DNA of 64,000 nucleotides from Camarhynchus parvulus (lineage: Eukaryota; Chordata; Aves; Passeriformes; Thraupidae), in assembly GCF_901933205.1 (NCBI RefSeq), contig NC_044571.1, positions 71,115,689 to 71,179,688 on the forward strand, written 5' to 3'. The notes beneath the pieces are model-generated. The model was not told the origin of the DNA, ran no database searches, and was given only the letters and a program-made list of their open reading frames with translations. Positions 25,001 to 37,000 of this stretch are shown here, in pieces. Both the position numbers and the translations under genes were made by a program. Within the stretch, counting starts at the first letter, position 1, and the number at the start of each line of letters is the position of its first letter.

Positions 25001-25918
25001 CTGATAGTGACATTACAGCAATGGCATGATAAACTGTTTCTGTTCCCAAGTTTGAATGAGAAGCAATCTTTAGAATGGCAAATCCAGACAGAAATCCTGA
25101 GCCTCATGCACAGGAGGTTTTATGCTTTTTACTGTCATTTTTGTCTGATCTTAGTTCAGTATCAAAGGACATACAGGCTTTCATTTTTAAATTGCAGGCT
25201 GATTTTTAAAATCAGCTCAGCAACTCAGCTGGAATAGATTTCCCAGATATTTCAGCAACCAGCAACCCTCATTCCCATGTTCACTGACATTCAGAAGAGC
25301 TTAGCGCCGAAGGTATGATCTCCTTAGTCATTGCAGACAGTTCTCTGCCCTTGCAGGCAAACAGGATGCACAAATTCCCTTCATAAAGTTCTTTAATTCA
25401 ATTCTAAACATGAAAAAATATTTTGTTCATGTTACCATTTCTGGAAAGTTATTCCAGACAGGTCAGTGGGTAAGTTTATTTCTGTAGGGTCAGAGTTAAA
25501 AGATACTTGTGTTCAGATTTTTATCCCCCAGTGGTTCTTGTTCAAGTGTTATTCTTTAACATAAACAGTTTTATTTTCTCTTAGTGTTTAACCCAATATG
25601 TATTATTGGCAGCCATAAATTTTATTAGCCTGTATTTTGTCAAACCAAGCAAGCAAAGGCTTTCATGCTCTGGGTGATGCTATTCTTTACTTTTTTCAAG
25701 TCAAAGTCACTCTTCTTGAGCATTGGTGATAAGTTTTGTGTCATATTAAAGACAAAGTGTCATGAGCACTTTCTACAACAGGAATGATGCTTCACTGCCT
25801 GTATTAGGAAGCTAATGCTTCCGAGTGTTGTATTTTGTTGCTTCACAAATAAAAAAGAACTATTTTTACCTCCCTCATAATCACTTTCATTCATTACCTT
25901 CTAACTAACAGCATAAGT
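22091..25918. other. Unique AT-rich non-coding stretch
   Basis: No gene or repeat recognised apart from one unassigned open frame (22781-23191, minus) listed separately. A-runs occur at about 22443-22455 and 23343-23350. Confidence 0.45.
22781..23191 (-). other. Unrecognised open reading frame, 136 codons
   Basis: The first ATG of this minus-strand frame ends at 23191 and the stop is at 22781. The product would be Cys-rich in its middle (CLFSNNN, LCCSCQQ) with a basic patch (LIKKRKNPVK) and a hydrophobic C-terminus. I know no family like it. For about 37% GC DNA I estimate that roughly one frame of this length occurs by chance in a 64-kb window. No splice, promoter or polyadenylation evidence ties it to a transcript, so it is most likely not a gene. 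Confidence 0.1.
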
Positions 25919-26313
25919 TCCTCTTGAGAGAGCTTCTCCAAACTGTTTATCCTGGAAAAAAGGAGGCTCAGGGAGGACTTCACTGCTCTCTCCAGCTGCC
26001 TGAAAGGAGGGAGTAGGCAGGTGGGGGTTGGCCTCTTCTGCCAGGTAACAAGTGACAGGATGAGAGGACACAGTCTCATGCTGCACCAGGGGAGGTTTGA
26101 CATCAGGAAGAATTTCTTCACACGAAGGGTCATTAGACACTGGAATGACTTCCCAGGGAGATGGTGAAGTCATCATCCCTGGAGGTGTTAAAGGAAGGGC
26201 TGGATGTAGCACTCAGTGCCATGGTCGGGTTGACAGGGCAGTGTTCACCCATAGGTTGGACTCAATGACCTCAGAGATCTTTTCCAACCTAGTTGATTCT
26301 GTGATACTGTGAT
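25919..26313 (+). mobile_element. CR1 LINE 3' end, plus strand
   Basis: This is the sense orientation of an avian CR1 3' terminus. Recognisable blocks include GGAGGCTCAGGGAGGAC, GCCTGAAAGGAGGG, GGTTGGCCTCTTCTGCCAGG, CACCAGGGGAGGTTTGACAT and TTGGACTCAATGACCTCAGA. The element ends with the diagnostic tail GATTCTGTGATACTGTGAT at 26313. It holds only the last few codons of ORF2 and the 3' UTR, a standard 5'-truncated dead copy. The long antisense frames over it (25894-26133, 25901-26212) are CR1 shadows. Confidence 0.95.
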
Positions 26314-28395
26314 AAAGATCACAGGGAATGAACTGAGTGCAATGTACACAGATCTGTATTTATCACCTTCAGCTCAGGCACCTCTCTTCAGTTACTGAGG
26401 AAGTCTGTTGCCCAGAGCCAATAAAAGGAGACAGGGAGGGGCACGTTTAGAGAGCAATTCTCTCTTCAGTAAGGGTAGCACCTTTACTGCCCTTTCAGAC
26501 ATATGGGACATCGCTCTCCAGACAATGGATATGAAACACTGGGCTACATGGTTGACACTATCAGTACTTTTAATTTTGGGTAGTAGCATGGGAGACATTT
26601 CAGGAGGTGAAAAACAGTTGCTTCACTTGTGACCATGCCATCTGTACCACCCTTCCTCGGAATGATTCTCTATAGCAATGTTAAGATCTGCAGAAAAGGC
26701 AAAAAGTTAGTGTTTTTCAAGTGCAACAAAACAAATCAGATGAAACTATGAATTTTCTGGGTTTTCTTTTTTTTTTTAAACATAGTAAACATTTGTTAAA
26801 CAAGGTGAGCAGTACAATGTTAGAAAAACCTAACTGCAGAATCTACAAGTTGATGTGGCAGCTCCAACAAAGTTTTGGACAAAATTCACTAGTATCTTGG
26901 AGTTTTGTTTCTACTAAGATTGAGATAATTTCCATTTCCATTATGGTCCTACTTTGCCCTCAATTTCAACATAATTAATTGTGTTGACAAGTGAAGCAAG
27001 TGTTCATTTAGTTTTGAGGACCTTTGAAGATTATCTTTAATCTTGACCTTCTCAACAAATTTCTTTTTCCTTGCTTTATTTTAATTAAAATATTTGAGAA
27101 ATATTTGCCACTGTTTCAAATAACCTTTGAAAGCTCTAGCAGAGCTTGACTTGCTGTCCTCTTGAACTCTTGATATATGGTTGTTTATTCTAGCATTTCA
27201 GTGGGAGTTGAATGTTGACCTCTTCAGAAAATCTAGCTCCAGGAATGAGTTCTAAGCTTATAAAAATTCTAGCCTGAATCCTTAAGTATTTTCAAAAGTA
27301 TGCAAGAAATGATGAAGGTTAATTACCAGTGACTTCATGTAAGTCATTTAGATATTTTTGAAATTCTTTTCAAGGGTATAAAAAGTGTCAGTCACGTAAT
27401 ACAAATCTTTTGTAGTGGGCTCATTTTGTATACAATGAAGAACTACTAATTTATACGTTCTGCATTTTCAAGTGTAGAGAAGTCAATTCTTTTTAGAAGC
27501 AGCTTTCCATATGTGCTTTTGATCAGTGTAAGTTCACTGCACATGTTCCTTATTTACCATTTTCACGCTTTTGTTTTATGTTAATACAAAAATTACAATG
27601 TATCAGCTTGTAACCTTTTCACATGCTGGTTTATCTAAAATTCGTTAATTTTTTTATTACAAACTAGTAAAAATTGTCATATTTTAGGATCAAGAAATGA
27701 AAAGATCAAAGCTGTCTACCTAATCTTTTGGGGGTTTGTACTAACAATTATAAGACTATTCCATCAAACTATTTTGAGGCATCTTGTAAAAAGAGATACT
27801 GCTTCATGATTCTACATTCTGGATTATTCCTGGGGAACCAGCTGAAAATGTCCTGTCTCTTTTAATACTGGCAATATTTTTTACATCTGTTTCATATATA
27901 AATGCTGGCAGTAAACTGAATATTTAAAATGCTTTTTAAGAAGTTTCTCAGTATTTCTCGAGTATATACACTTTGATGGTTCTGACAGCTGGATAAACAC
28001 TAAATAGACTTCTCCTACAATGCGATAACTGTATAGAAATTAGAAAGTGAGAATCTGACATACTCTCAAGGTTATATAAAGACAAAGAGATTAACTACCA
28101 GGGCTGTATACAGAAAGGGAAGACGTACTGTGGCTGCATACATTGGGATGAAGAGCACAGATTACTATTCTGCCAGTACCAACACACATGTAGGAGATGC
28201 TAAAGTATTGTCCATATGGCAGGAGCAAATCTCTGCAGTTTATGTTATTGATCCTCCTTCCATTGGCATAGGATATGAGTGACACAGAAAAGAAGACGTT
28301 AGTTCAACAACTTCCTTCTTATCTGGGACTCAAACTCAGTTATTTGGTTATTTTATTAAAAGCTAATAATTTATGCACAAGCAGAGATATAAGTT
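26314..28395. other. Unique AT-rich non-coding stretch
   Basis: No gene or transposon recognised. The first 330 bp (to about 26640) is somewhat more GC-rich with short frames on both strands but matches no repeat I know. Confidence 0.45.
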
Positions 28396-29067
28396 TCACA
28401 TGTAGTTCTGGGGTTTTTTGGCATTATGTAAATATGACAAATGGGAAAACTGCCCTGTGCTGTCTTTGGGAGATGTCCTGCCATTCACAAGCCACTGGAT
28501 GCGTTCTCTGTGTACACTCCTGACATCCTCAGTCTGCTTGGTGAAGGTACAGCCTGCTTCTGTGGCACATGACAGGAGTGGGTGTCTCTGCTTTGTCTGT
28601 CCTGTAGTGCTTGTGCCATGACAACTCTGATTCCTTTTAACAGACCCTCCCCTTAGAGGCTGTGTCACGCTCTGTGGTGGCACTGGCATGCTCCACACAT
28701 GGCTGAGTGAGCCTGGCACAATCAGTCTCTCATCCCTCACTGATGTCCTTCTGCCTCCAGCTGCACCTGAAGGTGCAGACCTGGGGTCTGGCTTTGCTTG
28801 GACCAGGGCTGTTTGGAGCTTCTGCTTCTCACAGCAAGTGGGAGAGCTAGGCACTGTGCTTCTGCCCCAAGCCAGAGTCAGGGATCTCATCCTGCTGCCG
28901 AGGTAAGGTGTGGGGGTCCCACCTGTGTGCTCCTCTTCACCCTCCCCAAAGTCCCAGATGTCAGTCAAGGCCATGGCTGTGTTCCTACTCCATTTTACCC
29001 ACACAGAGGTGAAGCTTTGGCAGAGGGCTGCAAGGAACTGTTCCATAGGTATAGGGCACCTGGACAT
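28396..29067 (-). other. Unrecognised open reading frame, 223 codons (longest ATG frame in the window)
   Basis: The frame starts at a true ATG (28,9xx-side end 29067) and is open for 223 codons to a TGA at 28396. The predicted product is rich in Ser, Thr, Gly, Arg and Gln, has an acidic patch (FGEGEEEHTGG) near residue 45, Cys pairs, and no signal peptide, membrane segment or domain I recognise. The DNA is more GC-rich than its surroundings, which lowers stop frequency, and the opposite strand is also open in two frames, so the length is less impressive than it looks. It may be a decayed retroposed or repeat-derived sequence, a lineage-specific gene, or chance. Confidence 0.15.
28644..28902 (+). 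other. Candidate exon: open frame between acceptor- and donor-like sites
   Basis: A polypyrimidine tract plus TTCCTTTTAACAG ends at 28643, and AG|GTAAGG, a near-ideal donor, follows at 28902/28903. The 259 nt between them are open in one frame (85 full codons from 28646; the frame hits TAA immediately inside the donor). The predicted peptide is Leu/Ser/Gly-rich and unrecognised. Splice-like words are common by chance, and the minus strand is open over the same bases, so this is only a suggestion. Confidence 0.15.
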
Positions 29068-32000
29068 ATCTTCTTATTAAAATTTACCCACTTCACTGTA
29101 AGGAAGCCACACTCCCAGATCCCTGCAAGTATTCAGCAACTGCCCAACAGCACCAGAACAACTTCTGAGGCCCCACTTCCTTTTTCCAGAAGGTCACTAT
29201 GGTGCTGCACTGCACAGCCACTCTCATTGGTTCACTTCCTCAGATTAAGATGAGGAAAACTCTCATTTGCATGAATATAACCAAAGTACAAACCCAAAAC
29301 TCTCTCTTAAAACTAATTGTAATGTTATGCTGAGTCCAGTAGTCTGTAGCAACCATTGCAGGGAAGGGGGGATGACAAAAAAAAATACAGCACTGACCTA
29401 TGTATCTTCTGTATTGGAGAGGTCAGCTCTGGATGGCTCATCTGACCTTCAAATGCCCAGACGTGCCAAGCCACCAATGTCTGACAGACAGGGTAAATTT
29501 GGTAACTTGTCATCTGCACAAATAAGCACAATTCTAGACTCAGCAGTTCCAAATGATACAACATACCCTGACAGGGAAACTTGATAGCAAAGCAGCTTTA
29601 TATGGAAAGTTATTTCTGGTGGCCTGATCATTTGCCTTAGGCACGTGGGGTGTGACATTTTGTGTCAGTGGCTTCCTAGCTGGGATGCTCAACAAACCTG
29701 GGGAAGTATTACTGTCCAGTCACTGAATCACATTTGGCTACTGACAGTACAGAAAGATGGTACAAGTCCATTGGGGAACTTCAGGATTGAATACAAAATC
29801 TCCTCAGAGGTAACTGATCTTCTTTTGCCAACAAAACAGTACTAAATGGTAATTAATGCTTTTAAGTGCAAGAGAAAGCTCTATAAAGAAGGTACTTAAA
29901 CACTCAGAGGGACAAATTTCAGATTATCTCTAAATAAGATTACTAAATAAGTAAGATCTGATGATTTATCCTGGTTGAAAATTTAAATTCTGACAGCTAG
30001 AAGCAGCCTCATGAACACCATTAAGTTCAAGTAGTGTCCCTCTCTTTCCTATGTCTGCACAGGAACAAGAGGTTTGGTACCAGTATAACTTGGTCTTATT
30101 CTTTATTTTGTGATCTAAAATTCTAGACTGATTTTTTTACTCTTTAAGAATGTGGCTATCACTTCTTTTTTTAGTGAAATAACCATGAAAAGACAGAAAA
30201 CCAGCAATGGAGTAAGTATTTAATTCCTTCTGGTATTTTGCTCTGAAAAATTACTATGAAGCACTGGAAAATGCTATACTGTCTCACCTCACTGAATAGT
30301 AATTTACAATGCAAATATATGTAATTTTCCTTAAGCATAGTAGACTTGGGGAAAAAAAATAAGGTATGCAGTCAATCCTGCTCTGTAAACACATGAAGAA
30401 AACTGCCCCTGAAGCTTCAACTCCAATCTCCTTTTCCTTTGGCAACTTTATTTTCATTAAGATTATATCATACTGTTTGTTATAATGACTGTCCTGGCAG
30501 TCTTATGTGGGAACCGTAACAGTGGTAAACATTAATATAACTCTTAAAATCAATCTTAAAAAGCAGAAAATAATTGATTCCTTTTACCAAACCTTTCAGT
30601 CTCAGTTCAAAAGGAATAGTCTTAAATATTGTCTCTCGTGTTTTAAGCCATGGGTGAGGAATAGCTGTGGTGGTAATTGAAGGTCTCAGTATCTGTCCCA
30701 GCAGAAAGTCAGCCTTAGGTTCCTTCATGTGTTTGCTGAGAAGAGGTAAAGGGAAGGATGGAGGACTAGAGGATGGGTGGAAGGGTCCATGTATGTGCTT
30801 GTCTGCTGTCACAAGAAAGAAACGGGACTGTAGATGTTAACTGTGAAATGTTTTCTTACCAGACTCCTTTCCCTACCCGTGGAGCCCAGCATTCCTCCTC
30901 TCTAACTGTCTGTGTGCAAGCAATTGGAAAGCACTTCAGCAAAAATATTGCATTCTGTGAAATATTTCTTGGTGGTTGGATTAACTCTTCCCTTTCACCT
31001 TTGACTCACTGGTAGTGCTAACATATTTATTGACTGTGGCATCTTTCACACTTTCAAGATTTACAGTTACGCAAAACATAGTATTGTCACACTGAGTAAT
31101 AACCCAGTAAAGGGGCTCTCTCTTATTTTCAAACCTAATGGAGATATTTCCAGTGGCCTTCACCCCACTCAGTAATCCCACTTCAGCCCCATTAGGGCTT
31201 CAGGTTGGAACTACAGTGTGAGCTTGTAGGGAAGTCCTGAATATCCTCATTTCCCGCAGCTCAGAACTTGCAAAGAAGTTGTGGGTGTGAGAACGAAATG
31301 TCTTTTGATGGAAACTCAGTGGGAATCTCCCATCCAGGGCACATCACATGCACTGCAATCACAAATGCACACAGGCATATGAAACCAAGAAGTTTCAAAC
31401 TCTTCAAACAGCTTCAAGCTGCACCTTTCATAACTGTATTCAATCCAGGAGACTAGACTATATCTAACCAGGTTATATCCATGAGCCATGGGTTGTGTGG
31501 GATTAGGGAGCTCGGCACTACCTCTTTTGGTCTATTAATCCACCCCTTAAGTGCAAAATTAGGTACTTGCATAGACATACCCTGGGTATTATAGCTAAAT
31601 TCCTCTCTTCTTGGAGGAGCCATCACTTATATATATTTATATACGTACAAAAATAAAATACTGATTGTACACAGGGACAATCAACAAAATTGAAATTACA
31701 TATTTTTCTACTTCCTAAAAATACTGTAATTTTGCCCATGAAAATTCAGTGCTTACAGAATGTGATTTTCCCTGAGACTGTTCAGTCAATTTTCCAGGGG
31801 GACTGATTGATGCTGAGTGGGTGGCAATTGAGTAACCCTCCAAGGTCACACATTGAGACATTGCTTTTCCTAAGACTGCAGCCCAGCATCTTGCTGACTA
31901 CAGTCCTGCTTAATAGAGGCAGCCTCTCCCTGTAAGAAATTACTAGAAATGGCCATATAACTACCAACCACTGAAGGGAAATGCAACAACATTGAATGAC

Positions 32001-33055
32001 CTCCACATTAATGAATCTAGTTTTCAGGTGAATACTACACAAAAGCAAACACAATTCTTTCGGGTGGATTACTGGATAGTGTTTTCTTCTATGGTGATCA
32101 CAGGCATGATATTCTGCTGGCAAGTTGAACATGTCTAATGCACTTTTAGGATGCACTCTGAAATACTCTTTAAAAATACTAGTATGTATTTAGGATTAAA
32201 AACATAGTCCTGTGCTCTTCTTAGTCCTGACCTACTTTGGTAAAGGCGAATGTCCTTTAGTTACCCTGTGTACATTACAATGTTTAAAAAAGCAACTGTC
32301 TTATCTGTTCTTCTTGTAGTGAAATTTTTTCTTAATGATACCTCATCTCCTGCTGCCCAGGTATGTTGTTTTGCTCCATATGAAGTCGATATGTGGAGGA
32401 AATTACACTTTTTGCTATTCAGACCAGAATACCTGAAGTGTTGTTCTTTTTAGCCAGCCTGTATTTCTGGAAATATTTCATGCCACTTGAGTCTTCTTTG
32501 TGCTAAGAAACATCAACTAAAAGGATAAAAAAGGGGTAGTGAAGCCTTAAACATGTTAAGAGAAAATAATTATGGAATGCTTGATTATGTCACTCAGTGG
32601 CAGCATCAGTATACTTTGAAGGTAAGTATCAGCCAGAAGGATCCAAAATCAGGGGTGATGTAGAGAAAATAAAACGGATCTCAAAAGCAGAAGAACAACA
32701 CAAAAATAAAAAGAACTTAATATGGTTTATAATAATGAAATAGCTTAGATTAAAATAAATATTGACAGAAAAAGCTGTCTCCTTGTTAAAAAAACTTGGC
32801 TCAAGTATAATATAAATGGAATAAAGTGTCCACTTAAAGGGTTTAAATATTAATATTACTTTTACCTACATGATCTAATTTTTATTTTCCTGACTAATTA
32901 AAAACAATACTTTCAAACGCAAATATGCAAGAAACCAGTATATCTCTAAAATTACAAAAATAGTGTGTTAGGGCCCCAAGTTCAGTTAAAGATCTTTTAC
33001 AATGCTGGCTATAAAATATCTGTTTTGTTCAAATCACTGCACTGTGAAGTCACAG
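29068..33055. other. Unique non-coding stretch
   Basis: No gene or interspersed repeat recognised. Short frames overlap on both strands (for example 29267-29584 and 29325-29564; 31782-32156 minus) and none resembles a known protein. A TATATATTTATATA run lies near 31629-31643. Confidence 0.45.
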
Positions 33056-34093
33056 TGTGGTGGGTGGACCCTGACTGGATGCCTGGTGCCGACTAAACCA
33101 CTCTGGCGCTGCCCTCCTCAGATGGACAGGAGAGGGAAAATAAAAGAAAAATCTCACGGTTTGAGATAAGGGCAGGAAGAAGTCACTCACCAATTCCCAT
33201 GATGGACAGAACTGGGGAAAATTAATTTGATTTATTACCAATCAAGTCAGAGTAGGATAATGAGAAACAAAACCAAATCTTACAATATCTTTCCATCCCC
33301 CCTTCCTTATTCACAGACTTCACTCCTGACTTCTCTACCTCCTCCCAGCAGTGCTGCAAGGGGAATGGGGGTGCAGGGAGTGGTGGCTGCAGTCAGTTCA
33401 TCACATGTTGTCTCTGCTGCTCCTTCCTCCCCAGGGAAGAACTTGCACTCCTCTGCTCCAGCCTGGGGTCCCTCTCATTGGAAACTGCCAACTCCACGAA
33501 CTTCTCCCGCTTCAGTCCTTCCCATAGGCTGCAGATCTTCACTAACTGCTCCAATGTGGGTTCTTCAGAAACAGGCTGCCCAGTGTGGGTCTAGGCTAGC
33601 AAGTCCTAGGCTAACAAGTCCTACCAGGAGCCTGCTCCACTGTGGGCTTTCCATGGGGACACAGCTTCATTCAGACATCCACTTGCTCCAGCATGGATCC
33701 TCCATGGGCTGCAGGTGAATCCTTCTCCACCATGGTCTTTCATGGGCTGCAGGGGCACAGCTGCCTCACCATGGTTCTGCACCAAGGACTGCAGGGGAAT
33801 CTCAGCTCTGGTGCTGGGAGCACCTCCTGCTCCTCTTTATTCATGATCTTGTTGTCTGCAGGGCTGTTTCTCTCACGTATTCTCACTCCCCTCTCCAGCT
33901 TCTGCTGCTACTTCTCCCCTGTTTCTTAGGTCTGTTATCCCAGAGGTGCTACCACCATCACTGATGGCTTTGGCCTTGGTCTGTGACTGTTCTGTCTCGG
34001 AGGATATGAGGGAAGCTTCTGGCAGCTTCTCACAGAAGCCACCCCTGCAACCACCTACTACCAAAAGCTTGCCATGCAAACCCAATAGAGACA
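33056..34093 (-). mobile_element. Near-complete solo LTR of an avian endogenous retrovirus, minus strand
   Basis: About 1.04 kb matches an avian ERV LTR I recognise from end to end. On the minus strand the 5' end (TATTGGGTTTGCATGGCAAG) is at about 34090 and the 3' end (GGGTCCACCCACCACA) at 33056. Minus-strand AATAAA lies at 33231-33236, about 180 bp before the 3' end, as expected for the R/U5 side. The TATA region seen in the 13.2-kb relative is mutated here. The middle contains degenerate repeats built on a CTCCA-GTGG-type unit, and a 15-bp unit is tandemly duplicated at 33592-33621. No gag, pol or env and no second LTR flank it, so it is a solo LTR left by recombination. Target-site repeats are not evident. 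The 163-codon plus frame inside it is not a gene. Confidence 0.88.
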
Positions 34094-37000
34094 TAAAAAG
34101 CATTCACAAAGGAACAGGTTGTGCCTGACTTGTTCTGAAAATCTGCCTGATAAGTAATTCCTTCCTAATACTGAGCATTTCTTTTCTCGGTGTTCTTGTT
34201 TTAAATCCAACTCACCAAGAAATATTTCCTCAGAACAAGTGTTTTAAGTAACATCTCTTATGTTCCAAACCAAGAAATAAGTATTTTTGTTGCTGCAAAT
34301 GATCTCCAGCAATTGCTGTAAATTAAACCACACCACATCTTTGAAATATATTATTTGATGTATGCTATTATGTAAAGACTTGTTTTCAATCATTCCTGAA
34401 TTTTGCTTTACATATTCTTAAGGATTCTTCTGCATAGAACAATTTTCACAATTCAAGACACAGTTTGGAAGTGACAGTGTCTTCTATAGACCAACCAAAA
34501 TTTAGAACAATCTAACAATGCAGGCTGGAAAACCTATATAAGTTTCAGACCAGCCTCATCTAAGGGATCTTTCAGACTCCACAGTGGAGTGTTCCTAAAC
34601 AGCTGTGAATGTATGCAGCTTTATCAGATTCAGCTAAAGCTACTTAATAATTTGGAAAAAAACATTAAAAATTACCTTTTTTTTCTCCTCACAATCCTCT
34701 CCCTCTCAGGGTGCCTATCAGCACAGGAACTGCAGAGATCTCCCTAGCTTCACAATCAAGGGAAAGATGGATACAGCTTCTTTACTAGGAAATCTTTGCA
34801 CGTGGTGTGAAGAGCCACGCATTCCCCTTGTCATTCCCATCAGTGCTTCAGCTGCTGAAGGTCTGGGGTGCTTTTAACTCATAGCAAATGTGTTGCTGTA
34901 TTCAGAACTGTTTTGTGTGGACAAAGAACAGACTCAGATGCCTCAGAGAAAAGCAAAAAGTGGGGAGATCAAGGATTCTGATGCTGTTTGGGAATATTTT
35001 GCTAGTTATCTGCAGTGTAACCAATCCAAAAAACATCCTGCCTAGTGCATTGTGTGCTTTGCTGCAGCCAGTAATCCAAATCTCTAATAGGATGCTTTCC
35101 TGTGTTATTAGAGCCTTTGTTTCCTCCCATTAAATAGATAAATGAACAACTGATCCTATTAAGGAAGTAGAGATAATTTATTAATTACTACATCTAATAA
35201 ATAAGAACAAGTCCATGCAGAGAACTAGCAATGAGAACCTCACCTCCTAAAATATTCTAGTGGAGCACAAGTGGCTTGTTGCGTGTGGATGCAATAATTT
35301 CCCCTAACCAAGCAGATTAAAACAGCCAACGAGAAGAAGAAGTCTGTTTTAAATTACTTTTTTCACTGGGGAGCTGTGATATAGGTCTTGCATCATGCTT
35401 AAAGGACTAGTAGCCTTATGAATATGGGAAAAATCAGATCATTTACCAAGCACCTAGTTATTAGGTACAGCCTAATGAGATGCTCAGAAGAATATCTGAA
35501 AGTGCATTATTGTTAATGCAATAGATAATGTTCAGAAAGAGTTTAAATGAACAAAGTTGTTTGGAAAAGATGTATTCAGGTTCTGTAACCTTTCCAGAGC
35601 TTTGTTCATTCAAAGACAATAGCTGGCAGGCTGCCTAAGAAAGGGAATGTGATAAAGAGAAAACTATTATATCTGGCACTTCTTTTGCAGGAAACTGTAA
35701 CTCTTATGTCTCATTTTTCTGCTCTGCTTGATAATGTAATAATTCTCATGAAAGGAATGCACAGAAATATAATGAAAAATGATACCATTATGCAGTGAAA
35801 GATAAAGCAATTTGAAACTTCATGGTTACAAAGTACAGCACGGTGCTTTAGCTGTGGGCCTGTCCATTGAGTCAACGCAACTCATTTACCTCCAAGTGTT
35901 CACACTACCATGAAAATTGAGTTGAGTTCAGCTGAGTCTTAGTCTCTGTCTACCTGGACTTATCTTTAGGCAGTTATTTCAGGCTCTGTGCATGCATGGA
36001 GCAAGTATCACAGAACTGCATGTAAATTCTACTTCTAATCACAAAGCCTATTTGAAGGGGGAGGGTGTGTGTTTCTGTGTACATTTGAAACTCCAGCATT
36101 AAGAGTTCAATTCGTCTTTACCACAATAAATTTCTGCTAGGCTTGCTTCTCATTTAAAAATATGAAATGTGAATATGTACATAATATTTCTAAATAATAA
36201 AAAATAATAACAATCTGCAACTGCCATTGGACTATTATAATTAATGTTGTTCTTATCAATTAATCCATCAATCAATCAATCAACTACAGACAAACTGCCG
36301 ATTTGATTGTAGGCATTCCTGGAAAATAATTAATTCAAAACTTAATGCAAATTGCATCAAGCTCACCAGCAGAGTTGTTTTCTCTGTTTATTTTCATTCA
36401 CTATAGTAACCAGTCTTAAACAAACTCTGGACATCTCCCATTAGATGACTACATTGAGAATTTGGTCTATGTGATTAATTAAAAGAAGCACTGATCAATT
36501 TTTTTCTTATGTGGTATCAGCAAGTAGCATTCAAATCTGGAAAATATCATCAAGTGTCAGGATATCTCTTTCTCAAATCACAGAAGCATTTTGAAACACT
36601 TGAAAGCCTTTGTACTAATGAGGACAGAGTGCTCTTTGCAGGCGAAGTGTGATCACTCCTGGGGTACTCAGCCTCCTGCCTGCTCCACAGTGCGATGTGC
36701 TGCCCAGGCTGCTCCTGTGGATAAATAAAATTCTCCCACTGGGTTGCAGGGCTGTGCAGTGAGCAAGGTACTGCAGAGTCAGAGAGAAACAGAAGGAGAT
36801 CTGAGTGCTGCAGAGTACTCCTGCCATAATGGAGCCCAAGACCTAAGTTCAAGTGTCAAAGATTGATTTCGTTTAGACACATCCTCTTAGCACTCAGGAT
36901 ACACAGCAGCCTCAGGGCAAGGCCCTTCAAAACAAGTGCTAGCTGCCACTGCACCCAAACATTGCTCTTCAGAGATAATCTGAGTCTCTGTATTTTTGTG

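Noticed and set aside
25894..26212. Two overlapping minus-strand frames of 79 and 103 codons
   Set aside because: They lie antisense within a plus-strand CR1 3' end.
31782..32156. 124-codon minus-strand frame with hydrophobic segments
   Set aside because: Unrecognised; Cys/Leu-rich content is typical of random AT-rich translation; no transcript signals seen.
33040..33057. CACTGTGA/TCACAGTG inverted repeat at the LTR edge
   Set aside because: Only 8-bp arms, overlapping the LTR terminus; common by chance. I also looked for target-site repeats here and could not support any.
33227..33929. Plus-strand frames of 163 and 95 codons
   Set aside because: They fall inside a solo LTR read against its orientation; low stop density reflects the GC-rich repeat structure.
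36267..36283. (ATCA) short tandem repeat
   Set aside because: Only about four units; trivial simple sequence.
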